Source: Lactococcus protaetiae
GTDB lineage: Bacteria > Bacillota > Bacilli > Lactobacillales > Streptococcaceae
Length of the DNA: 64,000 nucleotides
Assembly: GCF_006965445.1 (NCBI RefSeq)
Contig: NZ_CP041356.1
Span: 310,001-374,000 of the forward strand
Direction: 5' to 3'
Below the pieces are notes generated by a model. That model was not told the origin of the DNA. It ran no database searches and saw only the letters and a program-made list of their open reading frames with translations. Below are positions 40,097-49,432 of this stretch, piece by piece; position 1 is the stretch's first letter; the number at the start of each line of letters is the position of its first letter. The position numbers and the translations under genes were made by a program.

Positions 40097-41556
40097 TTGG
40101 AAAATTCTTTAAACACTGAAACCCAAGTTAAGCGTGGTTTAAAATCTCGTCATATCTCAATGATTGCTCTTGGGGAACTATTGGTACAGGTTTGTTTTTA
40201 ACCTCTGGTGACGTTATTCACACGGCTGGACCATTTGGAGCTTTAACAGCTTATGTACTGATTGGATTGATGGTCTATTTTCTCATGACGTCCCTTGGAG
40301 AAATGGCAACTTATTTGCCAACTTCTGGGTCTTTTTCTGATTATGGAACACGTTATGTTGACCCCGCATTTGGTTTTGCACTTGGATGGAACTACTGGTT
40401 AAACTGGGCAATTACTGTTGCCGTTGATTTGACTGCCGTCGCACTTTGTATGAAGTTTTGGCTACCAAATGTACCAAGCTGGGTCTTTTCATTGATTGCC
40501 CTTGTTATTGTTTTTTCGATTAATGCATTATCTGTTAAAACCTTTGGTGAAACTGAATATTGGTTATCCGCTATTAAAATCACGGTTGTCATCATTTTCT
40601 TGATTGTTGGTTTCTTGTCTATTTTTGGAATCATGGGCGGGCATATTGATGTAGCAAAAAATCTGTCCGTTGGTAATCATGGGTTCGTGGGTGGTCTAGG
40701 AAGTTTCACTACTGGTGGAGGAATACTTGGTGTACTTTTAGTTGCTGGTTTCTCATTTCAAGGAACAGAGTTACTTGGTATTACTGCTGGGGAAACCGAA
40801 AACCCAGATAAATCTATCCCAAAAGCTATGAATTCTATCTTCTGGCGTATTCTTATTTTCTATATCCTATCCATTTTTGTGATGGCTGCGATTATTCCAT
40901 TCACTGACCCTCACTTAGTCGGAGGTGATTCTGCTGCTCAAAGTCCGTTCACCATTGTCTTCCAACGCGTAGGATTATCTATCGCTGCTAGTGTTATGAA
41001 CGCTGTGGTTTTGACTTCTGTCATCTCGGCGGCAAACTCTGGAATGTATGCTTCTACTCGGATGCTTTATTCTCTTGCTAAAGATGGTGGGGCTCCAAAG
41101 ATTTTCTCAAAAACGTCTAAAAATGGTATCCCTTTTATCGCTTTACTTTCTACAACTGCAATCGCACTTCTGACTTTCTTGACTTCGATTTATGGTGTTA
41201 GCTTTTTCACTTTCCTTGTATCAGCTTCTGGTTTAACTGGTTTTATTGCTTGGATTGGGATTGCCATTAGTCATTTCCGTTTCCGTCGTGCTTATGTTGC
41301 ACAGGGTAAAGAGGTCAAAAAACTCCCTTATCTTGCTAAACTTTTCCCATTCGGTCCTATTTTGGCTTTGATTATGACTATTTTAGTAACTTTAGGTCAA
41401 GACCCTATGTTACTTTTTGGCAAATCATGGATACAAGGTGTCATTATGTATGCTGCAATCCCTCTCTTCATTGCCCTTTATCTCGGATATAAGATTAAAA
41501 ATAAGACGAAACTTATCCCGCTCAAGGATGTAGATTTGAGTCGTCATAAAGATTAA
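40097..41556 (+). pseudogene. lysP: Lysine-specific permease (APC family), frameshifted near its start
   Basis: Starts at TTG 40097 after TTAGGAGAG: MENSLNTETQVKRGLKSRHI, then the frame breaks in the G run 40172-40175. One extra G restores SMIALGGTIGTGLFLTSG, the hallmark first helix of amino-acid/polyamine permeases, and 486 aa in total with about 12 membrane segments (later motifs: SFQGTELLGITAGE near 230, YASTRMLYSLA near 345). The lysine riboswitch upstream fixes the substrate. A strain with this break would lack the first helix unless the sequence is in error. Confidence 0.87.
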
Positions 41557-41559
41557 TAC

Positions 41560-41586
41560 AAAAAACCGCCTGTTGCGGTTTTTATT
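41560..41586 (+). terminator. lysP terminator
   Basis: AAAAACCGC-CTGTT-GCGGTTTTT, directly after the stop; on the other strand it overlaps the end of the 139-aa gene. Confidence 0.85.
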
Positions 41587-42001
41587 TTTCTATAACTTTC
41601 AAATCCCGTTGGAATTTTTTCTCTGAGTAGACCTCCAGCGCGCCATCTGGGGCTTTTACAAGGTATTCTCCTATCTTGCCAAATGCTGGAATCCGAACTT
41701 GGTTTACAACAAGATAAATCACATCAGCATAGGCATTCTTCATTTTATTAGGTGAGATATAGAGTCCAATCCAGTCCAAGCTCTCTAACTCATCACCAAT
41801 ACTTGTGTGCGTTGTTAGAGTATTTTTTATCATTCCTTGTTTCTCCAACTTACGTTTTTCCGCAATATCCATAACAAGTTGACCACTCCACGAGAGTTGC
41901 TCTCTCTTAAACGCTTCAATGACCCATTGTTCATTTTGAGGTTTGTCTGTACTGATTTTCCAAAAATCAATGATAGTATTCCCTAATTTCGCTTGCATCA
42001 C
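41582..42001 (-). CDS. Small soluble protein, paralogue of its neighbour (unknown)
   Basis: 139 aa (or 138 from the second Met). Begins MQAKLGNTIIDFWKIS. The neighbouring gene begins MQAKLGEVTVEAWQIS, and both end in an EYLVKAPDGALEVYS / DYLIKKDESCYKVVE stretch, so they are a diverged tandem pair. No membrane segment, no motif I know. Could derive from a phage-type accessory gene, or be a paired effector-immunity-like unit, but nothing in the sequence proves either. Confidence 0.6.
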   Translation of the reverse strand: MMQAKLGNTIIDFWKISTDKPQNEQWVIEAFKREQLSWSGQLVMDIAEKRKLEKQGMIKNTLTTHTSIGDELESLDWIGLYISPNKMKNAYADVIYLVVNQVRIPAFGKIGEYLVKAPDGALEVYSEKKFQRDLKVIEK

Positions 42002-42012
42002 TTTTCCTCTCC

Positions 42013-42342
42013 CTATATCTTATATTCTTTCTCAAAATTTTTACACTCTACGACCTTATAGCAGCTTTCATCCTTTTTTATGAGATAATCTCCAGAAAAG
42101 CCTTTTTGGTTTAGAAATGCATCAGATATAACGAGATAGAGATGAGGAGTTTTATTTTTATAAGTGCGTGATAGTTTTTTGAAACCTGGCATTAACGTTA
42201 GACCTGTATTCAAGTTATCACTGTCATTCCAAAATATTTTCCTTTTCTCAAATGCTATTTTTACCCAATTGGGTTGTGTTTTAACATCAGTAAGGGAAAT
42301 TTGCCATGCTTCAACTGTAACTTCGCCAAGTTTCGCTTGCAT
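42013..42342 (-). CDS. Small soluble protein, paralogue of its neighbour (unknown)
   Basis: 109 aa. Same opening (MQAKLGEVTVEAWQISLTDV) and closing pattern as the 139-aa gene 11 bp downstream, but about 30 residues shorter in the middle. Contains a FEKRKIFWNDSDNL stretch aligned with FKREQLSWSGQLVM. Likely one operon. Function unknown. Confidence 0.6.
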   Translation of the reverse strand: MQAKLGEVTVEAWQISLTDVKTQPNWVKIAFEKRKIFWNDSDNLNTGLTLMPGFKKLSRTYKNKTPHLYLVISDAFLNQKGFSGDYLIKKDESCYKVVECKNFEKEYKI

Positions 42343-42494
42343 TTTAGACTCCTTTTTTACTGCATCAGTACCTCGTTTTTTACTTTTATATTATTTAAGC
42401 GATAGCGCTTTCTTTCATCTATTACTATTATAACATTCCCAAAATAAAAGCGCAATATAATATTGCGCTTTTATTACTTTTGTTTACACTGATT

Positions 42495-44153
42495 TTAATC
42501 ATTAATTTCAACAACTTTTTCTCCAAAAAGTTCTTTTGCCATTGCAAGACCCTCATCTTCATGTTCTGGCTCTTCTGGTTGACTTTCTTGAGGTTTTTCA
42601 GCTTTAAGATTTGCGACGTATTCTGCCCGAATAGACTGCCAATCACTTTCCGCTAATGCAATAATTTCTGGTGAGAAACCCGTAATTGAACTTAGCAGAT
42701 TACCACAAGTCAGTTGTAAATCATCATTTTCTGTCACGCGCTTCGCAAGATTACTGTGCGGAAATGTAACAACTACAAAATTTTCAGAGGCTGCAACTGG
42801 TGCAGTATTGTTGAGCAGCGCTCGTTCAGCTGGCTTCCCAATACTTGCAACAAGTTCTGGCCAAGCTGACAAGACTGATTTTCTAGCATCATTTGTTGCT
42901 TCAGATAGCGCTTTATAGACTAAATCTTTATTAATATGATTTTTATTTACTGACGAATTTTTGACTGTTTTTTTGGTTTCTGTCAGTGTGCTTGATTGTG
43001 TTGTATTATTTTGATTAGAAATCTGGCTTTTCAACTCTGCAATCTCAGATTTTAACGCTTGAATTTCTTGTTCAAAGTGAGTTGACGAATCTTCAGATAT
43101 TTCTTGAGATTCTGTCAGTACTGACAGATTTTTTCCAACTTCTGACAAACGCATTGTCATCACATCTGCTGCGATTTTGGTCTGCGTTGTTTCTTTAATC
43201 GTCTTTAAACTCTCTATAGCAATATCAATCCATGCAAAAATTCGACTTCTGTCAGTACTGACAGACTTGTCTAACAACATATCTCGAAAATGAGCTAATA
43301 AATCCTCGGTGAAGCGCAACATATTTTTTCCTTCAGAAAAAACATAATCCAATTGCTCCAAAGCCTTATTTTCGTCATTAACTGACAAAGCCTGAATATA
43401 GCTGACAAGCGCCTCATTGGCAATAGAACCTGTTACCAACAGTGCATCTTTCTCTTGTAAAGTGCCTTCAGAAAATGACAGAGCTTGGTCCAGTAACGAA
43501 AGTGCATCACGCATTCCGCCCTCGGCTGATTTAGCAATGACATCCAATGCTTCAGGTGCAAACTCAACTTGTTCATCAGACAAGATTTCAGCTAAATGAG
43601 TTCTAATATCACTTGTCGTAATCGCCTTGAAAGCAAAACGCTGAACACGAGAAATAATCGTTGCTGGAATTTTCTGCAACTCTGTTGTTGCAAGAATAAA
43701 GACAACATTTTCCGTAGGCTCTTCCAATGTCTTCAAAAGTGCATTAAAAGCCCCTGTTGAGAGCATATGAACTTCATCAATGATATAAACTTTGTAAGTC
43801 GCAGTAGAAGCAGCATATGTCGATTTGTCGCGAATCTCACGAATTTCATCTACCCCATTATTTGATGCAGCATCAAGCTCAATGACATCTTCTAGCGTTC
43901 CTTTTGTGATTGACTCACAAATAAAGCATTGATTACAAGGTTCTCCGTCCACTTGATTGGGGCAGTTAATTGCCTTAGCAAATATTTTTGCAGCTGAAGT
44001 TTTCCCCGTTCCGCGCGGTCCACTAAAAAGATAAGCATGAGAAATCTGATGATTGACAATAGCATTTTTCAATGTGGTTGTTACCACTTCTTGCCCAACC
44101 ATTCCATCAAAGCGCTGCGAGCGATATTTTCTATATAAAGCTTGATAAGCCAT
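42495..44153 (-). CDS. dnaX: DNA polymerase III subunits gamma/tau
   Basis: 552 aa. Walker A GPRGTGKTSAAK (about 45), four-cysteine zinc knuckle CPNQ..CNQCFIC (about 64-79), Walker B IDEVHMLS (about 123), sensor ISRVQRF (about 166). Clamp-loader motor of the replisome. The variable linker after about residue 320 holds three CTGTCAG sites (43112, 43249, and a half at 42982), giving LSVLTES and SVSTDRS. I see no clear slippery site for the short gamma form. Upstream of it the APH-like gene follows 15 bp away. Confidence 0.94.
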   Translation of the reverse strand: MAYQALYRKYRSQRFDGMVGQEVVTTTLKNAIVNHQISHAYLFSGPRGTGKTSAAKIFAKAINCPNQVDGEPCNQCFICESITKGTLEDVIELDAASNNGVDEIREIRDKSTYAASTATYKVYIIDEVHMLSTGAFNALLKTLEEPTENVVFILATTELQKIPATIISRVQRFAFKAITTSDIRTHLAEILSDEQVEFAPEALDVIAKSAEGGMRDALSLLDQALSFSEGTLQEKDALLVTGSIANEALVSYIQALSVNDENKALEQLDYVFSEGKNMLRFTEDLLAHFRDMLLDKSVSTDRSRIFAWIDIAIESLKTIKETTQTKIAADVMTMRLSEVGKNLSVLTESQEISEDSSTHFEQEIQALKSEIAELKSQISNQNNTTQSSTLTETKKTVKNSSVNKNHINKDLVYKALSEATNDARKSVLSAWPELVASIGKPAERALLNNTAPVAASENFVVVTFPHSNLAKRVTENDDLQLTCGNLLSSITGFSPEIIALAESDWQSIRAEYVANLKAEKPQESQPEEPEHEDEGLAMAKELFGEKVVEIND

Positions 44154-44168
44154 GATTAACCTTTATTT

Positions 44169-44822
44169 CTAATATAAATCCTGTTGCTCACTATAATTAA
44201 AATCTTTGAGAATCTCTGTTGTTGCATCACGAGATTGGATAAGTGCGTCAATATCTTCTGACTGATAGTTTTTTAACGCCCAACAAAGTGCAAAAATTCT
44301 CGCACGTTCAATCGTTGCAGCATCAGCTTCCGCTGCACTGAAAAATATTTTACGCGCTTTTTCATCAAAAATTGCCCAAGCTACCGCTAAATCACAAGCT
44401 GGGTCACCTATCACAGCCCTGTCAGCACTGACAACATCAACAAGTTTTCCATTAGTAACACGCAAATTTTGAGGAACAAAATCTCCTAATACCCAGACTA
44501 AGTCTTTGCCCCAAGGTTTATTAGCTGCACGTTCAAATTTTTCCTGAAGCAAATCAGCAGGCACAATTTTTTGATATTGTTTCAAAAGCATCGAAAACTC
44601 TGACTCAAAAAAAGACAAATCGGAACCAGCAAAATTATTTTCAAAGCTTGGAGCGCTATTTTCTTCACCAGCAGGTAGCCTGTGTAACTGATACAAAAAA
44701 TATCCCAATTCACGAGCAAACTCTCTAGTATCACCAATATTTCCTGGATTTACTGGTTGTCCAGAGTTTCCGTCAGTAATTCCAAATCTGTCAGCAATAA
44801 ATTTATCAACAATTTCACTCAT
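44169..44822 (-). CDS. Phosphotransferase-like protein lacking the N-lobe
   Basis: About 217 aa from ATG at 44822, with ribosome site GAAAGGAC. ELGYFLYQLHRLPAGEE (about 37-53) and LGDFVPQNLRVTNGKLVDVVSA..IGDPACDLAVAW (about 112-148) match the C-terminal lobe of aminoglycoside/choline-kinase-like enzymes. The N-terminal ATP lobe is missing, the catalytic HGD is LGD, and the metal-binding DFG-like Asp is in an altered context. So it is a degenerate or repurposed kinase fold, not a resistance enzyme. Confidence 0.65.
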   Translation of the reverse strand: MSEIVDKFIADRFGITDGNSGQPVNPGNIGDTREFARELGYFLYQLHRLPAGEENSAPSFENNFAGSDLSFFESEFSMLLKQYQKIVPADLLQEKFERAANKPWGKDLVWVLGDFVPQNLRVTNGKLVDVVSADRAVIGDPACDLAVAWAIFDEKARKIFFSAAEADAATIERARIFALCWALKNYQSEDIDALIQSRDATTEILKDFNYSEQQDLY

Positions 44823-44837
44823 CGTTCGTCCTTTCAA

Positions 44838-45326
44838 TTAAGCAACTTCGAAAAATTTAAAATCTGTCATTTCACATAAAATTTCTGCAAATTCTTCCAA
44901 ATACTTCTCATCAATCTCATCATAAAAACCGACTTCTGAGCTATCTAAATCAAGCACACCTACAACTTTTCCGCTTTTAACAAGTGGTACAACAATTTCT
45001 GACATCGCCCGCCCATCACAAGAAATGTAATTTTTATGTTTTTTCACATCATCAACAATCATTGTTTCACATTTCTCGGCAGACTCACCACAAACACCTT
45101 TACCCATTGTAATTTCAACACAAGAAACCGAACCTTGAAAAGGTCCCAAAATTAGTTTTTCACCATTATAAAGATAAAACCCCGTATAAACTTGATTTGG
45201 CAAAAAATCCCATAATAAACTGCTCGCATTTGCTAAATTTGAAATCGTATAATTCTGCTCACTCAAGAGTCCTTTTAGCTGTAAATTCAGCATTTCATAA
45301 CCATCTATTTTTTCTTGTTTATTCAT
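44838..45326 (-). CDS. GAF-domain free-methionine-(R)-sulfoxide reductase
   Basis: About 162 aa from ATG at 45326 (MNKQEKIDGYEMLNLQLKGLL); the frame opens further upstream but without support. A single GAF domain with the catalytic cysteines of the fRMsr type: VSCVEITMGKGVCGES (about 79-95) and NYISCDGRAMSEIVVPL (about 109-125). Reduces free oxidised methionine with thioredoxin. Same transcript as the phosphotransferase-like gene and dnaX, a common Firmicutes grouping. Confidence 0.88.
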   Translation of the reverse strand: MNKQEKIDGYEMLNLQLKGLLSEQNYTISNLANASSLLWDFLPNQVYTGFYLYNGEKLILGPFQGSVSCVEITMGKGVCGESAEKCETMIVDDVKKHKNYISCDGRAMSEIVVPLVKSGKVVGVLDLDSSEVGFYDEIDEKYLEEFAEILCEMTDFKFFEVA

Positions 45327-45449
45327 GATAACCCTCTTCATAAAGATATGAATCAATTATATCATTTTTCAAGAACAATTTTTAGATTATATTTTCTTCT
45401 TCACATCTGAAAACCTTAATTGAACTGACCACAAATTACCTATAAACAT

Positions 45450-45627
45450 AATCCTCCCTACTCCTTTAAGAATATATCTCCGTGCTTTCAGCACTACGCT
45501 GTCCATTGGATTGTCATTTGGCGTTGCTGCTTGCCAATGGTCCTGCGAAGCTATGTGCTGAAGCACAAAGAGCCAAATGGCATTTTTCATCATTTCTTGC
45601 AAATCATACTCACATCTTGGTATAATA
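45450..45627. repeat. Mosaic repeat ending in a promoter-bearing module
   Basis: Starts with GTGCTTTCAGCAC and CATTTGGCGTTG-type modules, then GTGCTGAAGCAC. Bases 45586-45627 (ATTTTTCATCATTTCTTGCA, then CTCACATCTTGGTATAATAA) match 51842-51884 on the other strand almost exactly and contain TTGCAA (45598-45603), 17 bp, TATAAT (45621-45626). This is the promoter of the chorismate mutase gene. Confidence 0.75.
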
Positions 45628-45633
45628 AAGAAC

Positions 45634-45918
45634 ATGAACTTAAAAGACCTCAGATGTGAAATTGACCAAATAGACGAACAAATTACTCAACTTCTTGAAC
45701 AGCGTATGAATCTTGTACTTGATATTGCTAAAACCAAGAAAATCCAAAAGATTGAAGTTGTTGATCTTTCACGTGAACAGCTTGTTCTTGACCGTATTGC
45801 ACAAAAAGTGCAAAACCCCGAATATCGCTCCACGATTGTAAATACCTATCAAGATATTATGAAAAATTCTCGCGCCTATCAACAAGATTTTCTTAAAGAA
45901 AACAAAAAAACAGACTGA
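45634..45918 (+). CDS. Chorismate mutase (AroQ type)
   Basis: 94 aa from ATG at 45634, following the promoter by about 7 bp of leader (ribosome site AATAAAGAAC is weak). All-helical monofunctional AroQ fold: LRCEIDQIDEQITQLLEQRMNLVLDIAKTKK with conserved Arg at about 7 and 24, Lys at about 35, and VLDRI (about 51). Converts chorismate to prephenate for Phe/Tyr. Its promoter seems to be supplied by a dispersed repeat. Confidence 0.88.
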   Translation: MNLKDLRCEIDQIDEQITQLLEQRMNLVLDIAKTKKIQKIEVVDLSREQLVLDRIAQKVQNPEYRSTIVNTYQDIMKNSRAYQQDFLKENKKTD

Positions 45919-45943
45919 TAGAGTATCATCAGTCTGTTTTTTT
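45906..45943. terminator. Terminator after chorismate mutase
   Basis: AACAGACTGAT..ATCAGTCTGTT with T run on the plus strand and A run on the other; shared by the convergent 153-aa gene. Confidence 0.85.
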
Positions 45944-46403
45944 ACAAATTAAATTGACCAGCCAAGCTATCTTTTAACATCATATATTCCAATTGTGGAA
46001 GGTCAAGTAAAACCAATTTACTATTATCCAGTAGTTTTTTTGACTTCAAACTATTCAAAAAGCCTTTAATCTCTGTTGTTCCAAGATATAAACATTCCAA
46101 AAAGACGATATGCTTTTTGGCACTCATCTGATTAATAAACCAATCAAAGTCATCCTGAGTCATAGCTATATCAATATCTGAACGACGTACAACCGTTAAA
46201 TCTTCTTCTTCACTTTTGATATCCGCCGCTAAAGTTTTAAAAATGCTAGTGTCCATCTTTGAACCGCCAGTGACTCCATCCGTTACATCCTCAACTATCG
46301 CATCTTCAGCTTCAGCATAAGCACCACGGTCAATCATTGCAACGACAGCAATTTCACCATATTTTAAAGTTTTGAGTGAATCTTTTAAATCATTGAGTTC
46401 CAT
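45942..46403 (-). CDS. Conserved hypothetical protein
   Basis: About 153 aa from ATG at 46403 (MELNDLKDSLKTLKYGEIAVVAM); the frame opens five codons earlier. Soluble and acidic, with alternating strands and helices (IVFLECLYLGTTEIKGFLNSL, then KLVLLDLPQLEYMML). I do not recognise the family. Single gene; shares the terminator with chorismate mutase. Confidence 0.65.
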   Translation of the reverse strand: MELNDLKDSLKTLKYGEIAVVAMIDRGAYAEAEDAIVEDVTDGVTGGSKMDTSIFKTLAADIKSEEEDLTVVRRSDIDIAMTQDDFDWFINQMSAKKHIVFLECLYLGTTEIKGFLNSLKSKKLLDNSKLVLLDLPQLEYMMLKDSLAGQFNL

Positions 46404-46757
46404 TATCTTTGTGCACAACCCTTTAGTTTTCTAGCAAAATATCACAATTTTTGTAAACTACGTTCCATTGCTACATCATCCTAAAACTAAAGAACCTGTA
46501 TTCCTTTCCCAATTTTTGAAATATTATCGCTAATTTATTGCAGAAATCAGCAACGAATACCATCAACTTCTCAATCTCATGATAAAACAACCATAAAAAT
46601 CAATTTACAGTCAATCTAGCATACCTCCAGTTTACACTGAGTTTGTGAATTTTTCAAAAAATAAGCCTCCATTTTGTGAAAATACAAAGTCAAATTCAGA
46701 TAAAATAATATTCCTTTTCCCTTTGCACTTCATGTATTCTTTGCTATAATAGTCTAA
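46404..46757. other. Gap with no recognised feature
   Basis: About 350 AT-rich bases between divergent genes. I see no mosaic repeat, no CTGTCAG motif and no convincing frame. Only at the right end is there a promoter for the 66-aa gene: TTGCAC (46722-46727), 16 bp, TATAAT (46744-46749). Confidence 0.6.
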
Positions 46758-46777
46758 AATGGGAAAGAGGACAATAT

Positions 46778-46978
46778 ATGAAATTCCAATTTAAAGGAAT
46801 CAGTTCTTATGAAGAACACGAAGAAAGCAATTACGTTGGTGCTGTTCACAAATCAGTCATCCTTGAATTTGCTAATCTTCAAGATGCAATTAACTACTCT
46901 GCTGACCACAAAGATTTCATTATTTCAGAAGATGGAAAGTCAGCCTTTCGAGTCCTTGAAATTTGCGAACTTCCTTAA
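46778..46978 (+). CDS. Small conserved-looking protein (unknown)
   Basis: 66 aa, MKFQFKGISSYEEHEESNYVG..., acidic, soluble, no motif known to me. Supported by a near-consensus promoter, the ribosome site GGAAAGAGGA and a strong terminator directly after the stop, so it is very likely a real gene. Confidence 0.7.
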   Translation: MKFQFKGISSYEEHEESNYVGAVHKSVILEFANLQDAINYSADHKDFIISEDGKSAFRVLEICELP

Positions 46979-46982
46979 ACAC

Positions 46983-47014
46983 AAAAAGCACATCAAATGA
47001 TGTGCTTTTTTTAT
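46983..47014. terminator. Bidirectional terminator between the 66-aa gene and glnA
   Basis: AAAAAGCACATCA / TGATGTGCTTTTT with T run on the plus strand and A run for the minus strand; 5 bp before the glnA stop on the other strand. Confidence 0.88.
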
Positions 47015-47018
47015 TTTC

Positions 47019-48359
47019 TTAATAAAGTTCCAAATAATTATCAATTTCCCATTGTGAAACGAATTGTGCGTAGCTTGCCCACTCAATACGTTTAGCTTCA
47101 ACAAAATTAACAAGTACGTGTTCACCCAATGCTTCTGTAACTACATCATCTTCACGCAATGCTTTAACCGCATTGTGTAAAGTTGAAGGCAAGTCAGTAA
47201 TCCCATGTGCTTTACGTTCTTCTTCAGTCATCACATAAATATTTGACTCAATCGCTTCTGGAGCTTCCATTTTGTTTTCAACTCCATCAAGTCCTGAAGC
47301 AAGAAGAACAGAGAGAACCAAATATGGATTCGCTGTTGGGTCAACTGAACGAAGTTCTACACGAGTTGACATTCCACGTGATGCAGGAACACGAATTAGA
47401 GGTGAGCGGTTACGACCAGCCCAAGCAACATATACAGGAGCTTCATAACCAGGAACAAGGCGTTTATAACTGTTTACAGTTGGATTTGCAATTGCTGTAA
47501 AGTTGTATGCATGCTTCAAAAGACCAGCAATAAAACTGTTAGCCGTTGCAGAAAGTCCCATATCACCTGTTGGGTCTGCAAAAGCATTTTTACCATCTTC
47601 TGTAAACAATGACATATTACAATGCATACCAGAGCCATTGATTCCATGAACAGGTTTAGCCATAAAGGTTGCGTGTAAACCATGTTTACGAGCAATTGTT
47701 TTAACAACGAGTTTGAAGATTTGAATATTGTCGCAAGCTTTCAAAGCATTTGCATATTTGAAGTCAATCTCGTGCTGACCAATCGCAACTTCGTGGTGAG
47801 AAGCCTCTACTTCAAAACCAAGGTCTGTCAATACGTTGACAATTTCGCGACGTGTATTGCCAGCAAGGTCAGTTGGAGCGAGGTCAAAATAGCCACCTTT
47901 ATCGTTGACTTCAAGTGTTGGTTCAGCATTTTCATTCAGCTTGAAAAGGAAAAATTCTGGTTCTGGTCCAAGGTTAAAGCTCTTAAATCCAAGCTTTTCC
48001 ATAGATTTCAGATTACGTTTCAGCACACCACGTGGATCCCCTGCAAATGGTTCCCCTTCTGGAGTGTAAACATCACAGATAACTCCTGCAACTTTACCGT
48101 ATTCATCACCCCAAGGAAAGACAATCCAAGTATCAAGGTCTGGGTAAAGATACATATCTGATTCGTTAATACGAACAAAACCTTCGATTGATGAACCATC
48201 AAACATCATTTTGTTTTCAAATAATTTATCCAACTGTTCATCTGTGGCTGGAACTTCTACGTTTTTGAGTGTTCCGAGGATATCAGTGAACATCAAACGC
48301 AAAAATTTAATGTCCTTCTCTTTGACATCACGACGGATGTCTGCTGCTGTGATTGCCAT
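47019..48359 (-). CDS. glnA: Glutamine synthetase type I
   Basis: 446 aa, the size of the Gram-positive GSI-alpha form. [15 protein letters not shown] near the start, [11 protein letters not shown] (about 54), the ATP site [18 protein letters not shown] (about 238), [13 protein letters not shown] (about 319) and [13 protein letters not shown] (about 339). No adenylylation-site tyrosine loop of the enteric type, so control is by feedback and GlnR. Makes glutamine from glutamate and ammonia. 114 bp after glnR. Confidence 0.97.
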   Translation of the reverse strand: MAITAADIRRDVKEKDIKFLRLMFTDILGTLKNVEVPATDEQLDKLFENKMMFDGSSIEGFVRINESDMYLYPDLDTWIVFPWGDEYGKVAGVICDVYTPEGEPFAGDPRGVLKRNLKSMEKLGFKSFNLGPEPEFFLFKLNENAEPTLEVNDKGGYFDLAPTDLAGNTRREIVNVLTDLGFEVEASHHEVAIGQHEIDFKYANALKACDNIQIFKLVVKTIARKHGLHATFMAKPVHGINGSGMHCNMSLFTEDGKNAFADPTGDMGLSATANSFIAGLLKHAYNFTAIANPTVNSYKRLVPGYEAPVYVAWAGRNRSPLIRVPASRGMSTRVELRSVDPTANPYLVLSVLLASGLDGVENKMEAPEAIESNIYVMTEEERKAHGITDLPSTLHNAVKALREDDVVTEALGEHVLVNFVEAKRIEWASYAQFVSQWEIDNYLELY

Positions 48360-48473
48360 GATTTGGTCTCCTAATTAAAAGATTGAGCTCAAGTCTTTTG
48401 AAATATCTATCAAAAGCTGAGACTCTGTTTTCATTTTCGTTGTAAAGGAGGTTGACAGTAGCGTAAACCAAAT

Positions 48474-48839
48474 TTACATGCGAGGTTGACTGAAATTAGT
48501 AGGGTCGGGAGTCCCGAATCGTCCTTGTTGGGCAAATTCGTGTTCGAGTGCATGGTGTACTTCGCTAATTGATAATGTCTGGGCTTTCTTAGCATTCCTT
48601 TTAGCATAGATTGCTTTGATATCTGCAATATTGTTTCCCTCATGCAATAAATCAGCAATATCAAAAAGTGCATCAATGTCATTGAGCGAATACATTCGAC
48701 GATTACCATCGTTCCGCTCTGGAAAAATCAGCTCTTGCTCTTCGTAATAACGAATCTGCCGAGCACTCAAATCAGTGAGTTTCATGACGGTTCCAATCGG
48801 AAGCACCGCCATAGAGCGTCTTAATTCACGTTCTTTCAC
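48474..48839 (-). CDS. glnR: Nitrogen regulator GlnR (MerR family)
   Basis: 121 aa from GTG at 48839, preceded by GGAGG; this start matches known GlnR proteins (MKERELRRSMAVLPIGTVMK), whereas the frame's upstream ATG would lie in the promoter. MerR-type helix-turn-helix at about 12-50 (VMKLTDLSARQIRYYEEQEL). The C-terminal tail (GTPDPTNFSQPRM) is the part that senses glutamine synthetase. Represses glnRA and other nitrogen genes when glutamine is plentiful. Confidence 0.96.
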   Translation of the reverse strand: MKERELRRSMAVLPIGTVMKLTDLSARQIRYYEEQELIFPERNDGNRRMYSLNDIDALFDIADLLHEGNNIADIKAIYAKRNAKKAQTLSISEVHHALEHEFAQQGRFGTPDPTNFSQPRM

Positions 48840-48863
48840 TAAAATCTCGCCTCCATGTTTTTT

Positions 48864-48917
48864 ATTATAGACCTTGAATTTTATAATGTCAAGGATTGAT
48901 GTGAGCTTTTCTAACAT
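48864..48917 (-). promoter_or_regulatory. glnRA promoter with GlnR box
   Basis: TTGACA (48887-48892), 17 bp, TATAAT (48864-48869). Directly upstream lies ATGTGA-N7-TAACAT (48899-48917), a perfect fit to the ATGTNA-N7-TNACAT GlnR operator known in streptococci and lactococci. Confidence 0.88.
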
Positions 48918-49003
48918 CTATTTCTTTTGTTCGGAAATATCGAACTTTTTGTACTAACAAATTGATACTTCAATACAAGTTTACAAAAGCTAAACAATAT
49001 TAA

Positions 49004-49432
49004 TCAAGATAATAATTGTTTGCAACCTCTGCTGATAAGTCTATACGTTTCCTCAAAATTTCCGGTGTACCATGGATCTGGTACAGGATTATCTAACAAC
49101 ATTGTTATTTTATTTTGTGAATTCACAGGGGCAAGTTTTTTTAAATCATCTACATTCGAGTCATCCATCGCAATAATATAATCGAAGTGCTCAAAATCAT
49201 CCTTTGAAATCTGTTGACTAACTTTTTGATTGTCAAATTTTATATTTTTTTCTACAAAGATATTTTTCGTACCTGGGTGAATAGGGTTCCCATGTTCCCA
49301 AGATGAAGTAGCGCGGCTTTCGATATGAAAATCATCGTTACGTCCTGCTTTTAAAGCTAGGTCTTTCATTACAAATTCTGCCATCGGACTTCGGCAGATA
49401 TTACCTAAACATACAAATAATATTTTTTCCAT
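49004..49432 (-). CDS. Low-molecular-weight protein tyrosine phosphatase
   Basis: 142 aa. P-loop CLGNICRSP at residues 8-16 (nucleophile Cys8) and general-acid loop PDPWYTGNFEE (about 115-125). Dephosphorylates phosphotyrosine, probably linked to capsule or stress signalling. Single gene between glnR and a mosaic region; in streptococci this gene is usually next to ruvB, as here apart from the inserted kinase-like gene. Confidence 0.92.
   Translation of the reverse strand: MEKILFVCLGNICRSPMAEFVMKDLALKAGRNDDFHIESRATSSWEHGNPIHPGTKNIFVEKNIKFDNQKVSQQISKDDFEHFDYIIAMDDSNVDDLKKLAPVNSQNKITMLLDNPVPDPWYTGNFEETYRLISRGCKQLLS

Noticed and set aside
43100-43270. Programmed frameshift site for the short DnaX form
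   Set aside because: No A6/A7 slippery run with a following stem and early stop could be identified by eye.
44169-44822. Aminoglycoside resistance gene
   Set aside because: N-terminal ATP lobe missing and catalytic HGD altered; no support for resistance.
47682-48161. 159-codon frame on the plus strand
   Set aside because: Antisense to glnA; composition is that of a shadow frame.
48840-48917. Longer GlnR start at 48917
   Set aside because: This region holds the glnRA promoter and GlnR box; GTG 48839 matches known GlnR proteins.
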